In this document: positions 1 to 7,982 of the stretch, one piece after another
Numbering within the stretch: the first letter of the stretch is position 1
Layout: each line of letters opens with the position of its first letter
Assembly: GCF_900091585.1 (NCBI RefSeq)
Contig: NZ_FMHT01000003.1
Location: forward strand, 4,579,501 to 4,643,500
Direction: 5' to 3'
Length of the DNA: 64,000 bases
Source of the DNA: Micromonospora nigra
Lineage (GTDB): Bacteria; Actinomycetota; Actinomycetes; Mycobacteriales; Micromonosporaceae
The notes under the pieces: generated by a model
The model's database searches: none
What the model was told of the DNA's origin: nothing
The model's input: the letters and a program-made list of their open reading frames with translations, nothing else
Made by a program: the position numbers and the translations under genes

Positions 1-310
1 CGGTTCTCGTCGTAGGTGACGTCCCGTACCCAGTGGATTTTGGTCTCGATGTTTCAGTGGCCGCGGTGCATGCCGCCAGCTGTGCCGGTTTGGCGTAGTG
101 CACGCGCAGGTTGGTGATGGCGTAGACGGTCTCGGGGTGAAGCGTTTTGGCTGGTGCAGGTATCGTTTCCGGCGGCCGATCTGCAGGGCCTGGTGGCGTG
201 TGGGAGGCTGATGCCGGTGATTGTCGTCAGGCACTTCAGATGTGCGCGCCGCGTTCGACGAGGTAGGTGACGTGCTCGCGTTGGCAGTGCAGGGCGTCGG
301 CGGTGAGTCA
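1..310 (-). pseudogene. ISAs1-family transposase remnant, truncated by window edge
   Basis: Read on the minus strand in three shifting frames, this stretch gives TADALHCQREHVTYLVERGAH (about 304 down to 243), then LKCLTTITGISLPHA, QALQIGRRKRYLHQPKR, ETVYAITNLRVHYAKPAQLAA and finally KIHWVRDVTYDEN at the very edge. These are the ordered C-terminal blocks of ISAs1/H-repeat DDE transposases. At least three frameshifts are needed. The segment that normally separates GAH from the ITG...HA block (the VKGNQP region) is missing, so the copy is both deleted and frameshifted and cannot be functional. Bases 311-568 may hold the more decayed N-terminal half, but I cannot align it. No terminal inverted repeat is visible because the 3' end lies outside the window. 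Confidence 0.75.
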
Positions 311-568
311 TGGTGTGGCGCAGGTCGCTGCGGCAAATTGACGTCGGGAGCTGTCGATGCGGAGTTGCCGGATGACTACAGTAGGCTCGTTGGCAAATGT
401 GGCGGCGGCTGCTTCGATAAGTGCCTTGGTTGCTGGAGCCGTTCTCAACAGGCCTAGCGTACGATCTTCTGGTGATCGCAGGAGAAGCAAGGCGATTCGC
501 TGAGGATGGTTTGGGGTATAGGAGAGCCAAAACCCGATATCGCTGGGCCTGAACTCTATACCGGCGTG

Positions 569-892
569 TCATGCGCGTGTGTCAGCGCGCGACGATCTGA
601 TGGGCATGGCCGTGTCGGTCAGGCAAAGTCCTGAGGAGCGGGTCCAGCCGATGAATCGTCTGAAGTATTCCGCCGGATCGACCCCGTCAGGATCGATCCG
701 CAGGCGGTCACTGATTGCGTCGTGCATCAACACGCACAGATAGATCGCCAGCCCCGGACGGTCGTGGGCGTACTCCGCGCGTAGCCGCAGTTTCGCGGCC
801 GGGCACGGCCATGCGGCGGCACATTCTCGGCAGCGCCAGACGGGCCGGACGGCCAGGTGCCGTTCCAGGTGCGCCCTCGCGTGCTGCTTCAC
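569..892 (-). CDS. small conserved actinobacterial protein, function unknown
   Basis: 107 residues. The core has a Cys-rich stretch (WRCRECAAAWPCPAAK, residues about 19-34), then LRAEYAHDRPGLAIYLCVLMHDA and a FIGWTR block. I recognise this pattern from short Streptomyces and Micromonospora proteins that are sometimes called flavin reductase, without a visible flavin or NAD(P)H motif to justify the name. The start codon overlaps the stop of the upstream minus-strand gene (ATGA at 889-892), which suggests translational coupling. It lies directly next to the transposase remnant. In such genomes this family usually sits near XRE/DUF397 regulators, as here. No enzymatic role should be assumed. Confidence 0.7.
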   Translation of the reverse strand: MKQHARAHLERHLAVRPVWRCRECAAAWPCPAAKLRLRAEYAHDRPGLAIYLCVLMHDAISDRLRIDPDGVDPAEYFRRFIGWTRSSGLCLTDTAMPIRSSRADTRA

Positions 893-1248
893 CGCGCACC
901 CACTTGAGGCGGGGCGTCGAGAACAGGGCGGGCGCGCAGGGCCGCCACCCGCACCAGGGCGCGACGGATCCTTCCGTCGTCCGGGCGGCCGTCAAAACGT
1001 AGCTGCTGGCCGGTCAGTTCGACCCATTCCAGCGCGGGATGTTCCGCGCGGTCGGGCACGTGTGTGACCCTTAGGCGCAGCGGGCCGGTGCCGTAGCAGT
1101 AGTCGGCCTCCGCGGTCGTGATGAAGTCTCCGACGACGACCAGGGGCCGGGGTGGAGCCAGTGCCGGTCCGTCAGGCCCACCTGCCGGCGCCCGCCGACC
1201 CGGATCGGCTATTCCGGCGGCTCCGGCATGCTGAGTGCTGCTGGTCAC
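889..1248 (-). CDS. conserved actinobacterial hypothetical protein
   Basis: 119 residues from a GTG at 1248, chosen because GGAGGG lies about 5 nt upstream on the minus strand. The frame stays open to 1677, but that extension is low-complexity and lacks such a site. The conserved part is the C-terminal 85 residues, with VVVGDFITTAEADYCYGTGPLRLRVT near the middle and a terminal RRALVRVAALR block. I recognise this from Streptomyces and Micromonospora genes of unknown function that often neighbour the small Cys-containing protein found here. There is no signal peptide or membrane segment. It is probably cotranscribed with the 107-residue gene, whose ATG overlaps this stop. Confidence 0.7.
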   Translation of the reverse strand: MTSSTQHAGAAGIADPGRRAPAGGPDGPALAPPRPLVVVGDFITTAEADYCYGTGPLRLRVTHVPDRAEHPALEWVELTGQQLRFDGRPDDGRIRRALVRVAALRARPVLDAPPQVGAR

Positions 1249-1703
1249 CGCACCCTCCGAAACCGGTCGGACCGGTGGGATGTCGGCTCCGCCGGGGATA
1301 CGCGGGCAGTGTGGTCCGGGCAGCGCCAGCGCAGCCCGCACACGCAGTGTCGCCCCCACCGGGACCAGTCGCGTCGGTGCCGAGGCGCTGCGGGCACCGG
1401 CTGCTCCCTGCGACGAAGCGCAAAGAGCCACTGGAGCGCGAAGAGCCACCAAAGCGCGTGCAGACGACGAAGCGCGAACAGGCGCACGATTACCTCCACG
1501 TGGGAATTGCGTGCCGAATGGGTGCCAGGGGCGGGAATCGGGGGAATGAGGTTCGGGACGTGACTCCCGCCCCTGGGTCGACCACCGCCGCGACGCGGGG
1601 TCGGAAGAATGGTCGGCCGGCCCACTGGCCTCGGGCAATCTTTCGGAGAAGAATGCGGACCAAGGGATGAGGTGCATTACGTGGCGACAGGCAGGGAGAC
1701 GAC
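1249..1703. other. gene-free divergent spacer with 18-bp direct repeats
   Basis: The spacer separates the minus-strand hypothetical pair from the XRE regulator. It contains two adjacent 18-bp units at 1418-1435 and 1436-1453 (GCGCAAAGAGCCACTGGA and GCGCGAAGAGCCACCAAA), followed by two weaker GCGCG-starting units to about 1489. Open frames run through it on both strands, but they have no start-site support or family signature. The XRE gene promoter should lie in the last 150 bases, which are visibly less GC-rich. I could not identify a confident -35/-10 pair there. Confidence 0.4.
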
Positions 1704-2585
1704 GTGGACGACCCGGGCAGCACCGTTCCCCGCAGGCAGTTGGGAAGATATCTGAATGAACTTCGAGAAAACGCGTACGTGACCGTCTCGGCGGCGGCGA
1801 AACAACTCGAATGGTCGACGCCCCGGATCTGGCGCTACGAGACCGGTCAGGTTTCGATGCACCCGAACGACGTCGAGGCCATGTGCCGGGTCTACGGCGC
1901 GACCCCGGAGACCATCGAGACGATGCGGTCGCTGGCCCGCGAGACCAGGGCGCACGGCTGGTGGCACAGCTACGGCGAGGCGATCAAGGACTGGTTCAAG
2001 CTGTACGTCGGCCTGGAGGCCGCCGCCACCCGCATCCGCAAGTACGAGGCAGACCTGATCCCTGGCCTGCTCCAGACGGTCGAGTACATGACCGAGGTGA
2101 TCGCCACCGACAACCCGCAGCTCACCGAGGCGGAACGCCGGGCGAAGGTCGACGTCCGCCTCCAGCGGCAACGGCTGCTCGCCCGTGCGGTGCCCCGACC
2201 CCCGCAGATCGACGTGATCCTCAACGAGGCGGTGCTGCGCCGTCCCCTGCGCGACCAGGGGGCGATGGTGCGCCAGCTCGACGCGTTGGTGGTGAACAGC
2301 CGGCGACACAACGTCACGCTCCGGGTGCTGCCGCTGCGCGCCGGCCTGTTCCGCTGGGCCCAGGCCGGCACCTTCACCATGCTCGACTTTCCCACCCACG
2401 TGCGGGAGCCCGAGCCCACCACCATCTACATGGACGGCCCCTGCGGGGCTGTCTACCTTGACAAACCCCACGAGATCCAGACCTATGAGGACGCCTGGCA
2501 GTCCCTCGGGGAACGGGCGTTGAATGTCGACGAGTCCCGCGAGCTGGTCGCGGCGCTGACGAAGGAGATGACCGATGGTGCGTGA
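1704..2585 (+). CDS. XRE-family regulator with DUF5753 (Scr1) domain
   Basis: 293 residues. An XRE helix-turn-helix occupies about residues 10-65 (RQLGRYLNELRENAYVTVSA, then WSTPRIWRYETGQ as the recognition region). A DUF5753/Scr1 domain follows from about 95 to the end, with YEADLIPGLLQTVEYM as its hallmark. The start is a GTG with GGGAG about 8 nt upstream. The family is widespread in Streptomyces and Micromonospora as transcriptional regulators or antitoxin-like partners of DUF397 proteins, and a DUF397 gene overlaps the 3' end here. No target can be inferred beyond likely control of its own operon. Confidence 0.9.
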   Translation: MDDPGSTVPRRQLGRYLNELRENAYVTVSAAAKQLEWSTPRIWRYETGQVSMHPNDVEAMCRVYGATPETIETMRSLARETRAHGWWHSYGEAIKDWFKLYVGLEAAATRIRKYEADLIPGLLQTVEYMTEVIATDNPQLTEAERRAKVDVRLQRQRLLARAVPRPPQIDVILNEAVLRRPLRDQGAMVRQLDALVVNSRRHNVTLRVLPLRAGLFRWAQAGTFTMLDFPTHVREPEPTTIYMDGPCGAVYLDKPHEIQTYEDAWQSLGERALNVDESRELVAALTKEMTDGA

Positions 2586-2772
2586 CGGGGTGTGGCGGAC
2601 GTCGTCCCGGTCCGGCGGCGAGGGCGACTGCGTGGAGGTGGCGGGGTTGGCCGACCTGATCGGCGTACGGGACAGCAAGGACCGCACCGGCCCGGTGCTC
2701 AGCTTCGACGCGGCGGCCTGGACGGCGTTCGTCGCCGGGGCCCGGTCGACCCGCTTCGGCAGCGACCGCTGA
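2575..2772 (+). CDS. DUF397 protein, partner of the XRE regulator
   Basis: 65 residues, a full-length DUF397 domain: WRTSSRSGGEGDCVEVAG, then GVRDSKDRTGPVLSFDAAAWTAFV. This is the compact form of the family. It overlaps the upstream XRE/DUF5753 gene by 11 nt, the usual arrangement of this pair, so the two are almost certainly cotranscribed and probably interact. Biochemical function is not established for most members. Some Streptomyces pairs influence development, which is family knowledge rather than anything shown here. Confidence 0.92.
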   Translation: MVRDGVWRTSSRSGGEGDCVEVAGLADLIGVRDSKDRTGPVLSFDAAAWTAFVAGARSTRFGSDR

Positions 2773-3158
2773 CCCGACCCGCGTCCGGCACCGGCCCTGA
2801 GCTGCGTCCGGCGCGGGCCTGATTCGTGCCCGGCACCGGCCTGACCCGGCCGGTGCCGGGCCAGGTCGGCGGGCGAAGGGCCACTGAGCCGACCACCCCA
2901 CCCCGACGTGCGGCATGTCGGCCTGTCCCGGCCCTCGGATACCGCGATTCGCCGCACCTCGCGCCGTCAGGCGGCCGGGATACCGCAAGGTGCCGCAACC
3001 TGTGCCACGCCGGCGCACCCCGTGACCCGCACCCCGTGACCCGCACCCCGTGAGCCGCACCCCGTGACCCGCACCCCGTGACCCTGGCCACCCCGGCGAC
3101 CCGCGACGACGCCCGGGCTCCCAGTCGGGGCACAGGGAGGGTGGGGAAGAATGGGCCG
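2773..3158. other. spacer upstream of dxr
   Basis: About 390 bases without a supported gene. The first part is imperfectly repetitive (CCGGCACCGGCCTGA-type units near 2785-2860). The second part holds the five-copy 14-bp repeat listed separately. A weak -10-like AAGAAT at 3146-3151 lies 7 nt before the chosen dxr GTG, which would fit a leaderless transcript. Confidence 0.5.
3015..3084. repeat. 14-bp tandem repeat, five copies
   Basis: Five head-to-tail copies of GCACCCCGTGACCC run without a break from 3015 to 3084. Only the third differs, with GAGCC in place of GACCC. The period is not a multiple of three, so it is not selected as coding. The array ends 74 bases before the dxr start. Confidence 0.95.
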
Positions 3159-4370
3159 GTGACCTCCCCCCGTGACCTTGTCCTGCTGGGCTCGACAGGA
3201 TCCATCGGCACCCAGGCCATCGACATCGTGCGCCGCAACCCAGACCGGTTCCGGGTGGTGGCCCTCGGGGCCGGTGGCGGCAACGTCGCCCTGCTCGCCG
3301 CCCAGGCTCTGGAGTTGAGCGTCGACGCGGTCGGGGTGGCCAAGGCCTCGGCCGCGCAGGATCTCCAGCTCGCGTTCTACGCCGAGGCGAGCCGGCGCGG
3401 CTGGGCCAGCGGCGAGTTCAAGCTGCCCAAGATCGTGGCCGGGCCGGACGCGATGACCGAGCTGGCGCAGTGGCCGTGCGACGTCGTGCTCAACGGGGTG
3501 GTGGGGTCGTTGGGGCTCGCGCCGACCCTGGCGGCGCTGCGGGCCGGGCGTACCCTCGCGTTGGCCAACAAGGAGTCGCTGGTGGCCGGCGGCTCGCTGG
3601 TCAGGGCCGCCGTGACGCGGCCGGAGCAGATCGTGCCCGTCGACTCGGAGCACTCGGCGCTGGCCCAGTGCCTGCGCGGCGGCGCGCGGGGCGAGGTGCG
3701 GCGGCTGGTCGTCACCGCCAGTGGGGGGCCGTTCCGGGGGCGGCGACGCGACGAGTTGACCGACGTCACGCCCGAGCAGGCCCTCGCTCACCCCACCTGG
3801 AACATGGGGCCGGTCGTCACGATCAACTCGGCGACCATGGTCAACAAGGCGTTGGAGGTGATCGAGGCGCACGAGCTGTTCGACGTGCCCTACGCCGACA
3901 TCACCGTGACGGTGCACCCACAGTCCGTGATCCACTCGATGGTCGAGTTCGTCGACGGCTCCACCCTCGCCCAGGCCAGCCCGCCCGACATGCGGCTGCC
4001 CATCGCCCTGGGCCTCGGCTGGCCCGACCGGGTCGCCGACGCGGCCCCCGCCGTCGACTGGACCACCGCCCACACCTGGGAGTTCACCCCGCTGGACGAC
4101 GACGCGTTCCCCGCCGTCGCCCTGGCCAAGGCCGCCGGCCGGGCGGGCCGGTGCCGCCCCGCGATCTACAACGCCGCCAACGAGGAGTGCGTCGCCGCGT
4201 TCGTCGCGGGGCGGCTGCCGTTCCTCGGCATCGTCGACACCCTCGAACGGGTGCTGGACGACGCTCCCGACTTCGACGAACCAGGTACCGTCGGGGACGT
4301 GCTCGCCGCCGAAACGTGGGCGCGTGCGCACACCCAGAAGATCATCGCCGCTGCGGCGGAAGGAGCCTGA
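3159..4370 (+). CDS. dxr: 1-deoxy-D-xylulose 5-phosphate reductoisomerase
   Basis: 403 residues, normal for DXR. The enzyme rearranges and reduces DXP to 2-C-methylerythritol 4-phosphate with NADPH, the committed MEP-pathway step. Visible motifs are the nucleotide loop GSTGSIGTQ at the N-terminus, ANKESLV (about 130), the metal/substrate segment [10 protein letters not shown] (about 155), SGGPFR (about 187), and [19 protein letters not shown] with the following EAHELF. The GTG at 3159 places GSTGSIG close to the N-terminus as in homologues. An upstream in-frame GTG at 3141 and a longer form from 3078 would add residues encoded by repeat DNA. The gene is followed with a one-base overlap by the site-2 protease, and ispG comes next, so three genes form one operon. 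Confidence 0.97.
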   Translation: MTSPRDLVLLGSTGSIGTQAIDIVRRNPDRFRVVALGAGGGNVALLAAQALELSVDAVGVAKASAAQDLQLAFYAEASRRGWASGEFKLPKIVAGPDAMTELAQWPCDVVLNGVVGSLGLAPTLAALRAGRTLALANKESLVAGGSLVRAAVTRPEQIVPVDSEHSALAQCLRGGARGEVRRLVVTASGGPFRGRRRDELTDVTPEQALAHPTWNMGPVVTINSATMVNKALEVIEAHELFDVPYADITVTVHPQSVIHSMVEFVDGSTLAQASPPDMRLPIALGLGWPDRVADAAPAVDWTTAHTWEFTPLDDDAFPAVALAKAAGRAGRCRPAIYNAANEECVAAFVAGRLPFLGIVDTLERVLDDAPDFDEPGTVGDVLAAETWARAHTQKIIAAAAEGA

Positions 4371-5620
4371 TGTCGTTCGCGTTCGGGGTGGTGCTGTTCG
4401 CCCTCGGCATCCTCGTATCGGTGAGCCTGCACGAGGCCGGTCACATGCTGACCGCCAAGGCGTTCGGCATGAAGGTCACCCGCTACTTCGTCGGCTTCGG
4501 CCCCACCCTCTGGTCGTTCAGGCGGGGCGAGACCGAGTACGGCATCAAGGGCATCCCGCTCGGCGGCTTCTGCAAGATCGTCGGCATGACGCCGCAGGAC
4601 GACGACGTCGAACCCGCCGACCAGAAGCGGGCCATGTGGCGCTACCCGGTGTGGAAGCGGACGATCGTGATGTCCGCCGGCTCGGTGACCCACTTCGCCC
4701 TCGCCGTCGTCGCCGCGTGGCTCGCCGCGATGACCCTCGGCCTGCCCAACCCCAACTTCCCCTCCACCCCCGAGCAGGTCCGCAACGAGCCGGCGGTGAT
4801 CGCCATCCAGGACTGCGTCCTGCCGGACACCACCTACCGGGCCTGCGCCCCCGGCGACCAGGCCAGCCCCGCCGCCCAGGGCGAGCTGCGCGACGGCGAC
4901 CGGATCACCTCGGTCAACGGCACGCCGGTCGACACCTACGGCGAACTGGTCAGCGCCCTGCGGGCCGTCGCCCCGGGCACCACCGCGACCATCGGGTACG
5001 AGCGCGACGGCACGACCGGCACCACCGAGACGGTCCTGGCGTCCACCAAGCGCCCGCCCCTCGACAACCCGGACGGCCCGGTCACGGACGTCTCCGCGCT
5101 GGGCATCCAGCTCGTCATCACCACCCCCGGCCTGGTCTCCTACGGCCCGGTCGAGTCGGTCGGCGCGACCGCCGACTTCATGGGCGACCTGGCCGTCGGC
5201 ACCGCCCAGGCGCTGCAGCGGCTGCCGGAGAAGATCCCCGCCCTGTGGAACTCCATCACCGGCGGCGAGCGGGACATCGACACCCCGATCAGCGTCGTCG
5301 GCGCCAGCCGCCTCGGCGGTGAGGCCGTCGCCAACGACGCCTGGGAACTGTTCATCATGCTGTTCATCTCGCTGAACTTCTTCATCGGGGTGTTCAACCT
5401 GCTGCCGCTGCTGCCACTCGACGGCGGCCACATCGCCATCGCCTGGTTCGAACGGGCCCGCTCCTGGGTGTACGCGCGGCTGCGCAGGCCCGACCCCGGC
5501 CGGGTCGACTACTTCAAACTCATGCCCTTCACGTACGCGGTGATCCTGATCGGTGGCGCGTTCACGCTGCTCACCATCACCGCGGACGTCGTCAACCCGA
5601 TCAGCTTCTTCCCAAGGTGA
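4370..5620 (+). CDS. rip1: site-2 intramembrane metalloprotease (Rip1/RseP family)
   Basis: 416 residues. An N-terminal membrane helix carries the zinc motif HEAGH (about residue 21). PLGGFCKIVGM follows, then a PDZ domain at about 160-240 (QGELRDGDRITSVNG). The C-terminal membrane pair ends in FNLLPLLPLDGGH, which supplies the third zinc ligand. The family cleaves membrane anti-sigma factors and other single-pass proteins. The ATG shares its A with the dxr stop (TGATG) behind AAGGAG. The position between dxr and ispG is the conserved actinobacterial one (Rv2869c in M. tuberculosis), so the Rip1 name is well supported, though its substrates here are unknown. Confidence 0.96.
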   Translation: MSFAFGVVLFALGILVSVSLHEAGHMLTAKAFGMKVTRYFVGFGPTLWSFRRGETEYGIKGIPLGGFCKIVGMTPQDDDVEPADQKRAMWRYPVWKRTIVMSAGSVTHFALAVVAAWLAAMTLGLPNPNFPSTPEQVRNEPAVIAIQDCVLPDTTYRACAPGDQASPAAQGELRDGDRITSVNGTPVDTYGELVSALRAVAPGTTATIGYERDGTTGTTETVLASTKRPPLDNPDGPVTDVSALGIQLVITTPGLVSYGPVESVGATADFMGDLAVGTAQALQRLPEKIPALWNSITGGERDIDTPISVVGASRLGGEAVANDAWELFIMLFISLNFFIGVFNLLPLLPLDGGHIAIAWFERARSWVYARLRRPDPGRVDYFKLMPFTYAVILIGGAFTLLTITADVVNPISFFPR

Positions 5621-5629
5621 GTGCCTGAA

Positions 5630-6802
5630 GTGACCGCTGTCAGTCTCGGTATCCCCGCCATGCCGCCCCCGCCGCTGGCTCCCCGCCGGGCCAGCCGCCA
5701 GATCATGGTCGGCCCGGTCGCGGTCGGTGGCGGCGCGCCGGTGTCCGTGCAGTCGATGACGACCACGCTCACCTCCGACGTCAACGCCACCCTCCAGCAG
5801 ATCGCGGAACTGACCGCGTCCGGCTGCCAGATCGTCCGGGTCGCCGTCCCGTCACAGGACGACGTGGAAGCGCTGCCGGCCATCGCCCGCAAGTCGCAGA
5901 TCCCGGTGATCGCCGACATCCACTTCCAGCCGAAGTACGTCTTCGCCGCCATCGACGCCGGTTGTGCCGCCGTCCGGGTCAACCCGGGCAACATCCGGCA
6001 GTTCGACGACAAGGTCAAGGAGATCGCCAAGGCGGCCGGCGACGCGGGTGTGCCCATCCGCATCGGCGTCAACGCCGGCTCGCTGGACAAGCGGCTGCTC
6101 GCCAAGTACGGCAGGGCCACCGCCGAGGCGCTGGTCGAGTCGGCGCTGTGGGAGTGCTCCCTGTTCGAGGAGCACGGCTTCCGCGACATCAAGATCTCGG
6201 TGAAGCACAACGACCCGGTGGTCATGATCCGGGCGTACCGGCTGCTGGCCGAGAAGTGTGACTACCCGCTGCACCTCGGCGTCACCGAGGCCGGGCCCGC
6301 CTTCCAGGGCACCATCAAGTCGGCGGTCGCGTTCGGCGCGCTGCTGGCCGAGGGCATCGGCGACACCATCCGCGTCTCGCTGTCCGCCCCGCCGGTCGAG
6401 GAGATCAAGGTCGGCAACCAGATCCTGGAGTCCCTCGGCCTGCGCGAGCGCGGCCTGGAGATCGTCTCCTGTCCCTCCTGCGGCCGGGCCCAGGTCGACG
6501 TCTACAAGCTGGCCGAGGAGGTCACCGCCGGCCTGGAGGGGCTGCCGGTGCCGCTGCGGGTGGCCGTCATGGGCTGCGTCGTCAACGGGCCCGGCGAGGC
6601 CCGCGAAGCCGACCTGGGGGTGGCCTCCGGCAACGGCAAGGGGCAGATCTTCGTCAAGGGCAAGGTCGTCAAGACCGTGCCGGAGGCGCAGATCGTGGAG
6701 ACCCTGATCGAGGAGGCGTTGCGCATCGCCGACGAGATGGGCGCCGAGATCCCCGAGGACCTGCGGGACATGCTCCCCGGGGCCACCGTCACCGTGCACT
6801 GA
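5630..6802 (+). CDS. ispG: 4-hydroxy-3-methylbut-2-enyl diphosphate synthase (flavodoxin)
   Basis: 390 residues. IspG converts ME-cPP to HMBPP, the penultimate MEP step, using a [4Fe-4S] cluster. The TIM-barrel core begins at VSVQSMTTT. The cluster ligands sit in the C-terminal domain in SCPSCGR and [21 protein letters not shown] and RVNPGNI are characteristic. I prefer the GTG at 5630 (VTAVSLG), which matches the start of Streptomyces IspG and sits about 8 nt from AAGGTGAG. A GTG at 5621, directly after the rip1 stop, is the alternative. It is the third gene of the dxr operon. Confidence 0.97.
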   Translation: MTAVSLGIPAMPPPPLAPRRASRQIMVGPVAVGGGAPVSVQSMTTTLTSDVNATLQQIAELTASGCQIVRVAVPSQDDVEALPAIARKSQIPVIADIHFQPKYVFAAIDAGCAAVRVNPGNIRQFDDKVKEIAKAAGDAGVPIRIGVNAGSLDKRLLAKYGRATAEALVESALWECSLFEEHGFRDIKISVKHNDPVVMIRAYRLLAEKCDYPLHLGVTEAGPAFQGTIKSAVAFGALLAEGIGDTIRVSLSAPPVEEIKVGNQILESLGLRERGLEIVSCPSCGRAQVDVYKLAEEVTAGLEGLPVPLRVAVMGCVVNGPGEAREADLGVASGNGKGQIFVKGKVVKTVPEAQIVETLIEEALRIADEMGAEIPEDLRDMLPGATVTVH

Positions 6803-6878
6803 GCCGGTACCGGGCCGGGCGGGGCGGTAGTCGTCACTAGCCCCGCGAGGCTCCAGCCCATCTGGCAGGCTGGTAACC

Positions 6879-7718
6879 GTGCTGACGGTGCCGGTACGCC
6901 AACTGGGGGAATCGGAACGGCGCGCGGTCGAGCGGCTGCTGGACCTCGACCCGTACGCGGGCGCGCAGGTCGCCGAGCGGGTCGCCGCGCGCGGGCTGGC
7001 CTGGTGGCGTGCCGAGGGGCGGGTGCTCGGATACGGCTCCCGGCGCAGCCTGGAGTCGCTGTGCTGGCTCGGCGGCAACCTCACCCCGGTGCTCGCGTCC
7101 GGCCCCGCCGTAGCCGCGTTCGCCGAGCAGCTCGCCGGCGAGGAGCGGCTCTGCTCGTCGATCGTGGGGCGGGCCGACGCCGTACTCGGCCTGTGGGACC
7201 GCCTCTCCGCGGCCTGGGGGCCGGCTCGCGACGTACGCCCGAACCAGCCTCTGCTCGCCACCGACGCCCCGCCGCCGCTGCGGCCCGACCCCCGGGTGCG
7301 CCGGGTGCGCCCCAGCGAGGTCGACCTGCTGTTCCCGGCGGCCGTGGCCATGTACACGGAGGAGGTCGGCGTCTCGCCGCTGGTCGAGGACGGCGGGCGC
7401 GGCTACCGGCGGCGCGTCGCCGAGCTGGTGCGCGCCGGCCGGGCGTACGCCAGGATCGCCGACGGCCAGGTGGTGTTCAAGGCCGAACTGGCGGTCGTCA
7501 CCCGGCGCACCGCGCAGGTGCAGGGGGTGTGGGTGGCGCCCGAGTGGCGGGGCCGGGGCATCGCCGCCGCCGCGATGGCCGCCGTCGTCAGCGACGCGCT
7601 CGCCCGGGTCGCGCCCACGGTCAGCCTGTACGTCAACGACTTCAACCGGCCCGCCCGGCGGGTCTACGAGCGGTGTGGCTTCCACCCCGTCGGCACGCTC
7701 GCCACGATCCTGTTCTGA
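6879..7718 (+). CDS. GNAT acetyltransferase, DUF4081-containing
   Basis: 279 residues. The N-terminal half (about 1-135) has the GNLTPV segment of the DUF4081 domain. The C-terminal half is a GNAT fold with the acetyl-CoA loop VWVAPEWRGRGIAAAAM at about 205-222 and a terminal NDFNRPARRVYERCGF block. This two-part protein is found directly after ispG in many actinobacteria (Rv2867c position). The substrate is unknown. The GTG has no clear Shine-Dalgarno, and a CAGGCT box ends 7 nt upstream, which could make the transcript leaderless. Confidence 0.93.
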   Translation: MLTVPVRQLGESERRAVERLLDLDPYAGAQVAERVAARGLAWWRAEGRVLGYGSRRSLESLCWLGGNLTPVLASGPAVAAFAEQLAGEERLCSSIVGRADAVLGLWDRLSAAWGPARDVRPNQPLLATDAPPPLRPDPRVRRVRPSEVDLLFPAAVAMYTEEVGVSPLVEDGGRGYRRRVAELVRAGRAYARIADGQVVFKAELAVVTRRTAQVQGVWVAPEWRGRGIAAAAMAAVVSDALARVAPTVSLYVNDFNRPARRVYERCGFHPVGTLATILF

Positions 7719-7982
7719 GCCGGGCCGCCCGGTTGGGCGTCACTTCCGGCGTGAACGCTGCCGGGGCCATCCGGCCCACCCCTGGGCGGGACATCCTGAC
7801 CGGGCCAGCCTGACCACGGCAGCCCGCACCACACGGCATCGCACACCCGGTCCGTCAGCGGATCCGGCGGCTTCCGGCCCGGTACGGGCGCGGCTCTGCC
7901 CGCCGCGTAATTGCGTTGAGCGACCGACCCTGCACGGGGGAGGGTGAAGGGCACCGCCAGCGACGACCACCGGGGGACCACC
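7719..7982. other. spacer between the GNAT gene and the ABC exporter
   Basis: About 264 bases with no reading frame I can support. The last 70 bases are locally AT-richer (GTAATTGCGTTGAG near 7908) and probably hold the exporter promoter. A GGGGGAGG run at 7936-7943 directly abuts an in-frame GTG and is too close to serve it. Confidence 0.4.

Noticed and set aside
1152..1670. Overlapping plus-strand frames in the spacer before the XRE gene
   Set aside because: No family similarity. They overlap the minus-strand gene whose conserved C-terminus is recognisable, and their starts lack ribosome sites.
3015..3084. CRISPR array
   Set aside because: The 14-bp units are contiguous with no spacers, and no cas gene is in the window. 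The same applies to the 27-bp array at 18047.
3078..3158. Longer dxr start inside the tandem repeat
   Set aside because: The extra 27 residues would be encoded partly by repeat DNA and precede the nucleotide-binding loop that homologues have close to the N-terminus.
7936..7946. GTG at 7944 as start of the fused ABC exporter
   Set aside because: The purine-rich run touches the codon with no spacing. GGGGGACC ahead of the GTG at 7983 is properly spaced.
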